DNA from: Rhodobacter sp.
GTDB lineage: Bacteria > Pseudomonadota > Alphaproteobacteria > Rhodobacterales > Rhodobacteraceae
DNA: 5,264 nucleotides
Direction of reading: 5' to 3'
NCBI GenBank assembly: GCA_003536295.1
Contig: DPZQ01000070.1
Coordinates: 1 to 5,264, forward strand
Made by a program: the position numbers and the translations under genes. The notes under the pieces are model-generated. The model did not search any database. It had not been told where the DNA came from and saw nothing but the letters and a program-made list of their open reading frames with translations. Positions 1-5,264 of this stretch are shown in pieces (the stretch's first letter is position 1; every line of letters begins with the position of its first letter).

Positions 1-808
1 AATGGTTTCAAAAAAATCTGATGTAAAAACTAGACTTATGACACCCGAAGAAGCTGTAGGTTTAGGTGCTTTAGCATTATTTGGTGAAAAATACGGCGAT
101 GAAGTACGTGTTGTGTCCATGGGCAAGCGGGCAGGCTCTCAAAAAGGTCAAGATCTGGCTACCTATTCACTTGAGCTTTGCGGCGGAACTCATGTGAACC
201 GGTTGGGCGAAATTGGTATGTTTGTTTTGCTTGGCGACGCGGCTTCGTCAGCAGGTGTGCGACGGATTGAGGCACTGACTGGGGCGGGCGCTATGGCGCA
301 TTTGAAGGCGCAAACTCGTCAATTGTCGGATATTGTCAACGTGTTAAAAGTGGTACCAGCTGAATTGGCCGATCGAGCAAAGGTTTTGCTAGAGGAACGG
401 CGCCTGCTCAGCAATGAGGTGGCGCAGCTGCGCCGTGAGTTGGCTATGGGCGGCGTTGGTGCCAAGAATATTGACGTGGTTGAGGTGAACGGCATTAATT
501 TGATCGCGCAAGTGCTTTCTGGCGTATCTGGCAAAGATCTACCAGGTCTTATTGATGAGATGAAGGCCCAGATAGGGTCTGGCGTCATTGTCCTGATTGC
601 CGATACTGGTGCCAAACCTGCGGTTGCGGCGGGCGTTACCGCCGATCTGACCGAGCGTATTTCTGCAGTTAATCTGGTTAAAACCGCAGCGCTCGCCTTG
701 GGTGGCAAGGGTGGCGGCGGTCGCCCTGATATGGCGCAAGCGGGCGGCGTTGATATTGCGGGCGCGGACCAAGCAATTTTGGATGTCACAAAACTGTTGG
801 AGGTTTAA
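1..808 (+). CDS. alaS: Alanyl-tRNA synthetase, C-terminal part (5' end outside window)
   Basis: This is the cytoplasmic enzyme that charges tRNA-Ala with alanine and clears mischarged Ser/Gly in its editing domain. The reading frame is open from base 2. The ATG there is an internal Met, because the following residues match the middle of bacterial AlaRS, so the gene begins upstream. About 268 of a usual ~880 residues are present. Counting from the codon at base 2, residues 27-41 are the conserved FGEKYGDEVRVVSMG, and C60-GGT-H64 is the Cys/His zinc-type motif of the editing domain. Residues ~105-150 form a charged, probably coiled-coil linker. The C-Ala domain follows, with GGKGGGGRPDMAQAGG at 234-249. 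The stop TAA (806-808) touches the next ATG. Codons 1-37 are strikingly AT-rich (three TTA, one AGA) compared with the rest; see findings. The identity is secure. Confidence 0.97.
   Translation, partial: MVSKKSDVKTRLMTPEEAVGLGALALFGEKYGDEVRVVSMGKRAGSQKGQDLATYSLELCGGTHVNRLGEIGMFVLLGDAASSAGVRRIEALTGAGAMAHLKAQTRQLSDIVNVLKVVPAELADRAKVLLEERRLLSNEVAQLRRELAMGGVGAKNIDVVEVNGINLIAQVLSGVSGKDLPGLIDEMKAQIGSGVIVLIADTGAKPAVAAGVTADLTERISAVNLVKTAALALGGKGGGGRPDMAQAGGVDIAGADQAILDVTKLLEV
798..803 (+). promoter_or_regulatory. Shine-Dalgarno for the DUF1330 gene
   Basis: TGGAGG lies inside the last codons of alaS, 5 bases before the ATG at 809. It fixes the start of the small downstream gene and indicates that the gene is translated from the alaS transcript. 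Confidence 0.75.
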
Positions 809-1096
809 ATGCCCACCGCCCTTTGGATTGCCCATGTTGATGTGCTCGACGTCGAACGCTATAAGCTTTATGCCGTGCCGGCCGGGGCTGTGATCGCCTC
901 ATTTGGCGGTGTATTTTTGGCCCGTGCAACGCGAGCGGTTCAGCTTGAAGGAGAAGGGCGCGCGCGCAATGTTGTGGCGCGCTTTCCATCTCTTGAGGCG
1001 GCGGTGGCTTGCTATAGTTCACCAGAATATCAAGCTGCTATGGCCGCTGCGCAAGGTGCGTCTGTGCGTAGCTTAATGGTTTTGGAAGAGAATTAA
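809..1096 (+). CDS. DUF1330 family small protein
   Basis: This is a 95-residue soluble protein of the DUF1330 family (ferredoxin-like, dimeric alpha-beta barrel fold). The cellular role is not established and I assign none. Family hallmarks seen are the N-terminal WIAHVDV strand (6-12), a Y-K-x-Y-A helix start (18-22), an IASFGGVFLARA segment (residues ~29-40), and the characteristic YSSPEYQAA block (68-76) followed by QGASVRSL near the end. Length is typical. There is no signal peptide or membrane segment. The start at 809 is supported by a TGGAGG site 5 bases upstream and by zero spacing from the alaS stop, so the two genes are almost certainly co-transcribed and perhaps translationally coupled. 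A DUF1330 gene behind alaS is, to my recollection, a recurring arrangement in Rhodobacterales. The family assignment is firm and the function unknown. Confidence 0.9.
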   Translation: MPTALWIAHVDVLDVERYKLYAVPAGAVIASFGGVFLARATRAVQLEGEGRARNVVARFPSLEAAVACYSSPEYQAAMAAAQGASVRSLMVLEEN

Positions 1097-1124
1097 TCTG
1101 AAGTCTTGCTGTAATTTTTTAAGT

Positions 1125-1156
1125 TAGAAAGGCCGCGATTTATCGCGGCCTTTCTA
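1125..1156. terminator. Shared hairpin terminator between convergent genes
   Basis: A perfect 14-bp inverted repeat (1125-1138 pairing with 1143-1156) with a TTTA loop has a GC core GGCCGCGA/TCGCGGCC flanked by AAA/TTT. Read on +, the stem is followed by only a short T-rich stretch (the TTTCT is part of the stem). Read on -, the tail (stem TTTCTA, then ACTTAAAAAA) is also weak in T. It lies between the convergent DUF1330 gene and typA, and its right arm ends on the base next to the typA stop codon, so it probably ends both transcripts. The structure is certain. Efficiency in each direction is inferred. Confidence 0.85.
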
Positions 1157-2974
1157 CTAGTTTGCACGTGATTGACGCTTGCGTTCATGCGGGTCTAGGT
1201 GGCGTTTGCGCAGTCGCACCGCTTTAGGCGTTACTTCTACAAGTTCGTCATCATCAATATATGCAATGGCTTGTTCAAGCGACATTTTTACAGGCGTTGT
1301 CAAACGTACCGCTTCATCCGTGCCTGAAGCGCGCACGTTGGTCAGCTGTTTGCCTTTAAGTGGGTTCACCTCAAGGTCATTTTCGCGGTTATGCTCTCCA
1401 ATTACCATGCCTGTGTAGACTGGTTCTTGCACGCCAATAAAGAAATGACCGCGGTCTTCCAGTTTCCACATTGCATATGCCACGGACACGCCACTTTCCA
1501 TAGAGATTAAGACTCCAGCGCGTCGGCCTTCAATTGGGCCCTTATGTGGGGCCCATTCGTGAAATACTCGGTTTAAAACACCGGTGCCGCGTGTGTCTGT
1601 CATGAATTGACCGTGATAACCAATCAACCCACGTGAGGGGACATGTGCTATAATGCGTGTCTTGCCAACGCCTGCTGGCTTCATTTCAACCAGATCGCCC
1701 TTACGAGGACCTGTTATCTTTTCAATTACGGCGCCTGTATATTCGTCGTCTACGTCGATTGTGACCTCTTCGATTGGCTCAAAGCGCTTCCCGTCTTTCT
1801 CTTGGAACAAGACGCGCGGGCGAGATATCGATAGCTCAAACCCTTCGCGACGCATGTTCTCAATCAAAACACCCATTTGCAATTCGCCCCTACCTGCGAC
1901 TTCGAACGCGTCGCCACCTGGTGTGTCCGTAACTTTGATTGCTACATTCACTTCGGCTTCACGCATCAGACGTTCGCGGATCACACGGCTTTGCACCTTA
2001 CTGCCGTCCTTACCTGCAAGTGGGCTATCATTTATGCCAAAGGTCACGGAAATGGTTGGCGGATCAATTGGTTGTGCGGGCAAGGCCACGTCAACGGAAA
2101 GATCGCACAGTGTATCAGCAACGGTAGCCTTGGTCATACCAGCAAGGGTAACAATATCTCCTGCTTCTGCCAAATCAATGGGTGTTTGTTGTAAACCGCG
2201 AAATGCCAAAACTTTGGATACTCGAAACTGTTCAATTTTTTCGCCTGTGCGTGACAAGGCTTTGATTGTGTCACCAGCTTTAAGTGTGCCAGCTTCGACA
2301 CGGCCCGTCAAAATACGTCCAATAAAAGGGTCTGCAGACAAGGTTGTAGCCAACATTTTAAAAGGTTCGTTACGCTGCGCCAATTGCGCGGGCTGTGGCA
2401 CATGTTTCACCACTAAAGCATAAAGAGCTGATAGGTCTTTGCGTGGACCGTCGAGACCTTCATCGGCCCAACCAGCGCGACCCGATGCATAAAGAACAGG
2501 GAAATCAAGTTGCTCGTCTGTGGCGCCTAAATTGGCGAAAAGGTCGAACACCTCGTTTAAAGCGCGATCAGGTTCGGCGTCAGACTTGTCAACTTTGTTC
2601 AAAACCACAATAGGGCGCAGACCCAAGGCGAGCGCTTTTGATGTAACAAACTTGGTTTGTGGCATGGGGCCTTCAGCCGCGTCCACCAACAAAACCACAC
2701 CATCAACCATCGACAGGATCCGCTCAACCTCACCGCCAAAATCGGCGTGTCCGGGCGTGTCAACTATATTGATGCGCAAACCGCCCCATTCAAGAGATGT
2801 GCATTTGGCCAAGATCGTGATGCCACGCTCACGTTCAATGTCGTTACTGTCCATTGCACGTTCAGCAACGGCTTGATTATCACGGAATGAACCAGATTGT
2901 TTTAATAGCTCATCCACCAATGTGGTTTTGCCATGGTCGACGTGCGCGATAATGGCAATATTGCGTAGCTCCAT
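1157..2974 (-). CDS. typA: Ribosome-associated translational GTPase TypA/BipA
   Basis: This is a translation-factor GTPase related to EF-G and LepA. It binds the 70S ribosome and in other bacteria is needed for ribosome assembly and growth under cold or other stress. From the chosen start the protein has 605 residues, the usual family length. GTPase motifs are all intact: G1 AHVDHGKT (10-17), G2 RGITI (50-54), G3 DTPGH with the catalytic-type His76 (72-76), G4 NKVD (126-129) and a G5-like SGRAG around 165. Domain II, the EF-G-like domains and the TypA-specific C-terminal domain follow (for example GRGELQMGVLIENMRREG and SRGLIGYHGQF). I chose the ATG at 2974 because the protein then begins MELRNIAIIAHVDHGK as in the family. 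An in-frame ATG at 2992 and a TTG at 3031 would add 6 or 19 residues unlike the family. None of the three has a strong ribosome site (AAAGAGA lies upstream of 2974). A TATAAC at 3017-3012 is a possible -10 box. The stop TAG abuts the terminator hairpin. Confidence 0.95.
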   Translation of the reverse strand: MELRNIAIIAHVDHGKTTLVDELLKQSGSFRDNQAVAERAMDSNDIERERGITILAKCTSLEWGGLRINIVDTPGHADFGGEVERILSMVDGVVLLVDAAEGPMPQTKFVTSKALALGLRPIVVLNKVDKSDAEPDRALNEVFDLFANLGATDEQLDFPVLYASGRAGWADEGLDGPRKDLSALYALVVKHVPQPAQLAQRNEPFKMLATTLSADPFIGRILTGRVEAGTLKAGDTIKALSRTGEKIEQFRVSKVLAFRGLQQTPIDLAEAGDIVTLAGMTKATVADTLCDLSVDVALPAQPIDPPTISVTFGINDSPLAGKDGSKVQSRVIRERLMREAEVNVAIKVTDTPGGDAFEVAGRGELQMGVLIENMRREGFELSISRPRVLFQEKDGKRFEPIEEVTIDVDDEYTGAVIEKITGPRKGDLVEMKPAGVGKTRIIAHVPSRGLIGYHGQFMTDTRGTGVLNRVFHEWAPHKGPIEGRRAGVLISMESGVSVAYAMWKLEDRGHFFIGVQEPVYTGMVIGEHNRENDLEVNPLKGKQLTNVRASGTDEAVRLTTPVKMSLEQAIAYIDDDELVEVTPKAVRLRKRHLDPHERKRQSRAN

Positions 2975-3090
2975 TGGGAGGGTCTCTTTCATTTTCAAAG
3001 GTTGAGGCGGCGTTATAGTACTCGCAGCCAAAAGGCCAGCGCTTTGCGCGTTATTGTTCGTTTAAATGGTTAATCTCTGAGTTTTATTGT

Positions 3091-3666
3091 TTATTTGTTG
3101 AAAAAATGCCGCGCTTTCGCGTGCACAAAGTCCCAAATCTTTGGTGCACCCTTCGCAACTTTATCCCCCACACGGGATTTGAGCTGCTCGATGGTGACGT
3201 TGTAGTCTGTCCAACTGCCTCCACCTGCAGCGATGTTTTGTAACACGGGTTGCACCCGATCCAGCGCTTTGGCAAAAATTGCATCTGAAGTTTGGGCGTC
3301 TTCGAACTCGTTCCACAGGGCGCGAAAACGGGTGGCTTGGTCGGGAGGCAAAAGACCGAACAGGCGATCAGCGGCCTTTTCTTCGGCCAGAACTTGTGTT
3401 TTTGGGTCATGTTGCCCATGTAAAGGCGCATCCCCAGCGTCGATCTCCACTATATCATGGATCAACAGCATCTCGATCACCCGCGCTATATTGACGTCTG
3501 GCCCAGCTTGGTCAGCCAAAACCATGGCGTAAAGGGCAATATGCCAAGAATGTTCTCCCGAATTTTCAAGGCGTTCTCCCGCCAGAACGGGGGTTGCTCG
3601 CAAGATTTTTTTTAGTGCATCTGCTTGCGTTAGAAACAAAAATTGCTGTTCTAGGCGTGTGCTCAC
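3091..3666 (-). CDS. HD-domain phosphohydrolase, YfbR/HDDC2-like (probable 5'-deoxynucleotidase)
   Basis: The 191-residue cytoplasmic protein of the HD superfamily resembles E. coli YfbR and human HDDC2, metal-dependent enzymes that remove the phosphate from deoxynucleoside 5'-monophosphates. The expected metal ligands are present: H39 in the ENSGEHSWHIAL segment, H70-D71 in LLIHDIVEIDAGD, and D136 in ALDRVQP. E74, four residues after H70, matches the catalytic Glu of YfbR. Length is typical. The start codon is GTG (3666-3664), which overlaps the stop of the upstream hydrolase gene as GTGA. There is no good ribosome site, so translational coupling is likely. About 116 bases separate the stop from the typA start, without a clear terminator between them, so read-through into typA is possible. 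Family membership is clear. Substrate is inferred from homologues and could be another nucleotide. Confidence 0.88.
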   Translation of the reverse strand: MSTRLEQQFLFLTQADALKKILRATPVLAGERLENSGEHSWHIALYAMVLADQAGPDVNIARVIEMLLIHDIVEIDAGDAPLHGQHDPKTQVLAEEKAADRLFGLLPPDQATRFRALWNEFEDAQTSDAIFAKALDRVQPVLQNIAAGGGSWTDYNVTIEQLKSRVGDKVAKGAPKIWDFVHAKARHFFNK

Positions 3667-4322
3667 CTTGTTGCTTCGGTTAAGCGGCGCGCAACATATG
3701 ATGAGACCATGTTTATCATGGGATTCATATGCTTTTCTTCGTCTTTAAAGAAATGGTCTGCCCCTTCGACCACTTCGTGGCTTACGGTTATTCCTTTTTG
3801 GTCGTGCAGCTTATTAACCAAAGTAACAGTATCGTTTGGCATAGCAACCCTATCGGCGGACCCGTTGATGATCAGACCCGATGAAGGACAGGGGGCCAAA
3901 AAACTAAAGTCATACATATTGGCAGGGGGAGCAACCGAGATAAACCCCGTAATCTCAGGGCGACGCATCAAAAGCTGCATTCCAATCCAAGCGCCAAAGG
4001 AGAACCCCGCAACCCAGCAATGTTTGGTATTTTGGTTCATTGATTGCAAATAATCCAGCGCCGAGGCAGCGTCAGAGAGTTCGCCTATTCCTTGTTCATA
4101 TTCGCCTTGAGATCGGCCAACACCGCGAAAGTTAAAGCGTAAGACCGTAAACCCCAAGCGATAAAAGGCGTAATGTAAGTTGTAAACAACTTTATTATTC
4201 ATCGTGCCGCCAAACTGCGGATGCGGATGCAACACAATCGCAATAGGCGCGTCGCGCTCTTTTTGCGGATGGTAGCGGCCTTCTAATCGCCCCTCGGGGC
4301 CGGTGAAAATTACTTCGGGCAT
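3663..4322 (-). CDS. Alpha/beta-hydrolase family protein (COG2945-like)
   Basis: This 219-residue protein is predicted to be a soluble alpha/beta-hydrolase (esterase/acyl-hydrolase type); the substrate is unknown. The N-terminal strands read GPEGRLEGRY (8-17), then the oxyanion-region LHPHPQFGGTMNNKVV (31-46) and RFNFRGVGRSQG (62-73), which are typical of the COG2945 group. The catalytic triad can be read directly: nucleophile S108 in GFSFG (106-110), D157 in NGSADRVA, and H190 in EGADHFF. There is no signal peptide. The ATG at 4322 is supported by AAGAGG 8 bases upstream. The gene overlaps the following HD-domain gene by 4 bp and is divergent from iscR across 136 bp. A hydrolase next to iscR-suf is, as I recall, a common layout in Rhodobacterales, but no Fe-S role is shown. 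A dienelactone-hydrolase-like role is less likely because the nucleophile is Ser, not Cys. Confidence 0.9.
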   Translation of the reverse strand: MPEVIFTGPEGRLEGRYHPQKERDAPIAIVLHPHPQFGGTMNNKVVYNLHYAFYRLGFTVLRFNFRGVGRSQGEYEQGIGELSDAASALDYLQSMNQNTKHCWVAGFSFGAWIGMQLLMRRPEITGFISVAPPANMYDFSFLAPCPSSGLIINGSADRVAMPNDTVTLVNKLHDQKGITVSHEVVEGADHFFKDEEKHMNPMINMVSSYVARRLTEATR

Positions 4323-4344
4323 GGTGCCTGCCTCTTGTTAGCCG

Positions 4345-4363
4345 GGAAATCTTGATTATTTCC
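4345..4363. promoter_or_regulatory. Inverted repeat, candidate operator (GGAAAT-N7-ATTTCC)
   Basis: A perfect 6-bp inverted repeat with a 7-base spacer spans the -35 box of the candidate iscR promoter and the -10 box of the opposing one. The right half also pairs with a further GGAA at 4367-4370 (TTCC-N3-GGAA). The symmetry is visible. Binding by IscR or any other regulator is inferred. Confidence 0.35.
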
Positions 4364-4380
4364 ATCGGAATATGTATCAC
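4352..4380 (+). promoter_or_regulatory. Candidate iscR promoter
   Basis: TTGATT (4352-4357) and TATCAC (4375-4380) are separated by exactly 17 bases, each matching 4 of 6 consensus positions. Transcription would begin near 4387, giving a leader of about 70 bases. Inverted repeats overlap the -35 box and the expected start, which fits a repressible promoter. The call rests on resemblance only. Confidence 0.35.
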
Positions 4381-4384
4381 TCAA
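4355..4384 (-). promoter_or_regulatory. Candidate promoter for the hydrolase/HD operon
   Basis: Read on -, TTGAGT (4384-4379) is followed after 18 bases by AATAAT (4360-4355), a reasonable sigma-70-type pair about 35 bases ahead of the hydrolase start. It occupies nearly the same DNA as the opposing candidate iscR promoter. The call rests on consensus resemblance only. Confidence 0.3.
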
Positions 4385-4398
4385 GGGAATAGCCCTTG
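4382..4398. promoter_or_regulatory. Inverted repeat, candidate operator (CAAGGG-N5-CCCTTG)
   Basis: A perfect 6-bp inverted repeat with spacer AATAG sits at the expected transcription start of iscR and overlaps the -35 box of the opposing hydrolase promoter. It could be a regulator site or a small hairpin at the 5' end of the iscR mRNA. There is no T-run, so it is not a terminator. Confidence 0.35.
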
Positions 4399-4446
4399 CC
4401 TTGGATGTGAGTTAAGCGCCCAAACGCTAAACGTCAATGAATTTAC

Positions 4447-4452
4447 AAAGGA
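4447..4452 (+). promoter_or_regulatory. Shine-Dalgarno for iscR
   Basis: AAAGGA stands 6 bases before the ATG at 4459 and fixes the start of the regulator. The encoded MKLSTKGRYAV beginning is the canonical Rrf2/IscR N-terminus. Confidence 0.75.
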
Positions 4453-4458
4453 ATATTA

Positions 4459-4920
4459 ATGAAACTCTCGACCAAAGGTCGTTATGCTGTAGTTGCTTTG
4501 GCTGATCTGGCCTTGGGCAAGGGGGATGGACTGGTGTCTCTGGCAGAAATAGCCCGCAAACAAAATATTTCTTTACCCTATTTAGAGCAACTTTTTGTGA
4601 AATTGCGCCGCGCGGGTTTGGTGACGGCAGTGCGGGGACCTGGCGGTGGCTATCGTCTGGGACGGTCAGCCGAAAGTATTCGCATATCCGAAATCCTGTC
4701 TGCGGTTGAAGAGACCGTCTCGGCCATGCATTCGGGTGCCGGGGCGATGGGTGGTGTATCTGGGACTCGAGCTCAGTCCTTAACCAACCGACTGTGGGAG
4801 GGGCTCTCAGCCCAAGTCTATGTTTTTTTACACCAAACCCGCCTATCAGACGTGGTTCGCAATGAAATGGCGCCGTGCCCTGCGGTGCCTGCACTTTTTG
4901 AAATTGTGGATGAGCAGTAA
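4459..4920 (+). CDS. iscR: Rrf2-family Fe-S regulator, Rhodobacterales-type IscR
   Basis: The 153-residue transcription regulator is predicted to sense Fe-S cluster status and to control the Fe-S assembly genes that follow. The winged-helix DNA-binding domain covers residues 1-70: MKLSTKGRYAVVALADLA at the start, helix-turn-helix around 27-53 (SLAEIARKQNISLPYLEQLF), and the wing RGPGGGYRLGR at 59-69. A dimerisation helix runs roughly 104-135 (TNRLWEGLSAQVYVFLHQT). The oddity is that the three cysteines that bind [2Fe-2S] in E. coli IscR (C92, C98, C104) are absent. The equivalent stretch, 86-104, is Gly/Ala/Ser-rich, and the only Cys in the protein is C140 in MAPCPAV. The same loss is known in Rhodobacter sphaeroides IscR, described as an unusual Fe-S-binding repressor, so this is lineage-typical and not decay. 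Its TAA overlaps the next ATG (TAATG). Confidence 0.92.
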   Translation: MKLSTKGRYAVVALADLALGKGDGLVSLAEIARKQNISLPYLEQLFVKLRRAGLVTAVRGPGGGYRLGRSAESIRISEILSAVEETVSAMHSGAGAMGGVSGTRAQSLTNRLWEGLSAQVYVFLHQTRLSDVVRNEMAPCPAVPALFEIVDEQ

Positions 4921-5264
4921 TGGCAAGTGCCGAAGTGAAACGGAGCTATCTAGATTATAATGCTACAACACCGCTGCATCCAAAGGTGCGCACAGCCATG
5001 GTTGCGGCCATGGATCTGTTGGGTAACCCCTCATCGATTCATGCTGAAGGTCGTGCGGCTAAAGCTGCGGTTGAAAAAGCCCGCGCACAGGTGGCCACGG
5101 CTCTTGGGGCAGATGGAGCGGATATTATTTTTACGGCCTCGGCGACCGAGTCAGCGGCGCTTGCCCTTGCTGGGCGCGACCTTTCTTGCAGTTTGGTAGA
5201 GCACGACGCGGTGGCCGCATGGTGCACGCCAAATCTTATCACCAACACCTCAGGCCAAGTCACC
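4920..5264 (+). CDS. Cysteine desulfurase (class V aminotransferase), N-terminal part
   Basis: This PLP-dependent enzyme would take sulfur from L-cysteine as a persulfide and pass it to Fe-S cluster assembly. Only the first 115 codons are present and the frame stays open to the window edge. Family landmarks are YLDYNATTPLHPKV (10-23), GNPSSIHAEGRAAK (35-48), a VEKAR helix, and IIFTASATESAALAL (69-83). The last corresponds to the SGATE phosphate-binding loop of IscS/NifS, here ASATE with the Gly replaced by Ser. The PLP-lysine and catalytic cysteine lie outside the window, so activity cannot be judged. The ATG at 4920 shares its A with the iscR stop (TAATG), with a weak GGATGAG upstream, indicating co-transcription and likely coupling. 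Position after iscR suggests it feeds a SUF operon (sufBCD expected downstream). IscS/NifS-like fits better than SufS-like from these motifs, so I give no symbol. Confidence 0.9.
   Translation, partial: MASAEVKRSYLDYNATTPLHPKVRTAMVAAMDLLGNPSSIHAEGRAAKAAVEKARAQVATALGADGADIIFTASATESAALALAGRDLSCSLVEHDAVAAWCTPNLITNTSGQVT

Noticed and set aside
319..789. A 156-codon open frame on - antisense to alaS
   Set aside because: It is rich in Ser, Thr, Pro and Ala with no domain, and it lies wholly opposite conserved AlaRS sequence.
1535..1555. Inverted repeat TGGGCCC-N7-GGGCCCA inside typA
   Set aside because: It encodes conserved TypA residues (EWAPHKGPIEG region), has no T-run and lies far from any gene end, so the symmetry is probably incidental.
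1653..2423. A 256-codon open frame on + antisense to typA, and shorter ones at 1877-2194 and 2520-2876
   Set aside because: typA on the other strand is a full-length, motif-complete protein. The antisense products show no recognisable domain and have the composition expected of a shadow frame.
2975..3031. N-terminal extension of TypA from a TTG at 3031 or ATG at 2992
   Set aside because: The added residues are Pro/Thr-rich and absent from the family, and no ribosome site precedes either codon. The MELRN start at 2974 gives the normal 605 residues.
3045..3055. Small GCGC-TTT-GCGC hairpin between the HD gene and typA, considered as a terminator
   Set aside because: The stem is only 4 bp and no T-run follows on the - strand, so it does not support termination.
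4415..4428. AGCG-N6-CGCT repeat in the iscR leader, considered as a third operator or riboswitch element
   Set aside because: A 4-bp arm is expected by chance, and the ~70-base leader shows no larger fold or known riboswitch motif.
4427..4894. A 155-codon open frame on - antisense to iscR
   Set aside because: It covers the iscR coding region, is rich in Pro/Arg/His as shadow frames are, and resembles no family I know. iscR has a good ribosome site and a canonical N-terminus.

Overview
The window holds an ordinary stretch of alphaproteobacterial chromosome with seven genes (two cut by the window ends) and no RNA genes, mobile elements or CRISPR arrays that I can see. The protein sequences look like Rhodobacterales (Roseobacter group). 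Two signs point there: an IscR-type regulator without the usual cysteine cluster ligands, as known from Rhodobacter sphaeroides, and an Rrf2 regulator directly followed by a cysteine desulfurase, as at the head of a SUF operon. Base composition is moderate (roughly half G+C by eye), which is low for the order and would suit a marine pelagic roseobacter. The genus is a guess.

Left part (1-1156, + strand): the last 30% of alanyl-tRNA synthetase (alaS), with a small DUF1330-family gene starting on the next base. A 14-bp GC-rich hairpin (1125-1156) closes this unit. Middle part (1157-4322, - strand): typA/bipA, a ribosome-associated GTPase, converges on that hairpin. Upstream of it lie an HD-domain phosphohydrolase of the YfbR/HDDC2 type and an alpha/beta hydrolase of the COG2945 type. 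The last two overlap by 4 bp (GTGA) and are read hydrolase first. Right part (4323-5264, + strand): after a 136-bp divergent intergenic region come an IscR-like Rrf2 regulator and the first 115 codons of a class V aminotransferase (cysteine desulfurase), overlapping by one base.

The genes fall into three functional units: translation (alaS, typA), small-molecule hydrolysis (the hydrolase/HD pair) and Fe-S cluster assembly (iscR plus desulfurase, probably with suf genes beyond the right edge). The divergent region carries two short inverted repeats overlapping plausible face-to-face promoters, so it is a candidate site of IscR control over both directions.

I found no new biological system. 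The items most worth a second look are an abrupt change to AT-rich codon use in the first 112 bases of alaS (an assembly chimera or a recombination tract), the single-cysteine IscR, and the inverted repeats upstream of iscR.
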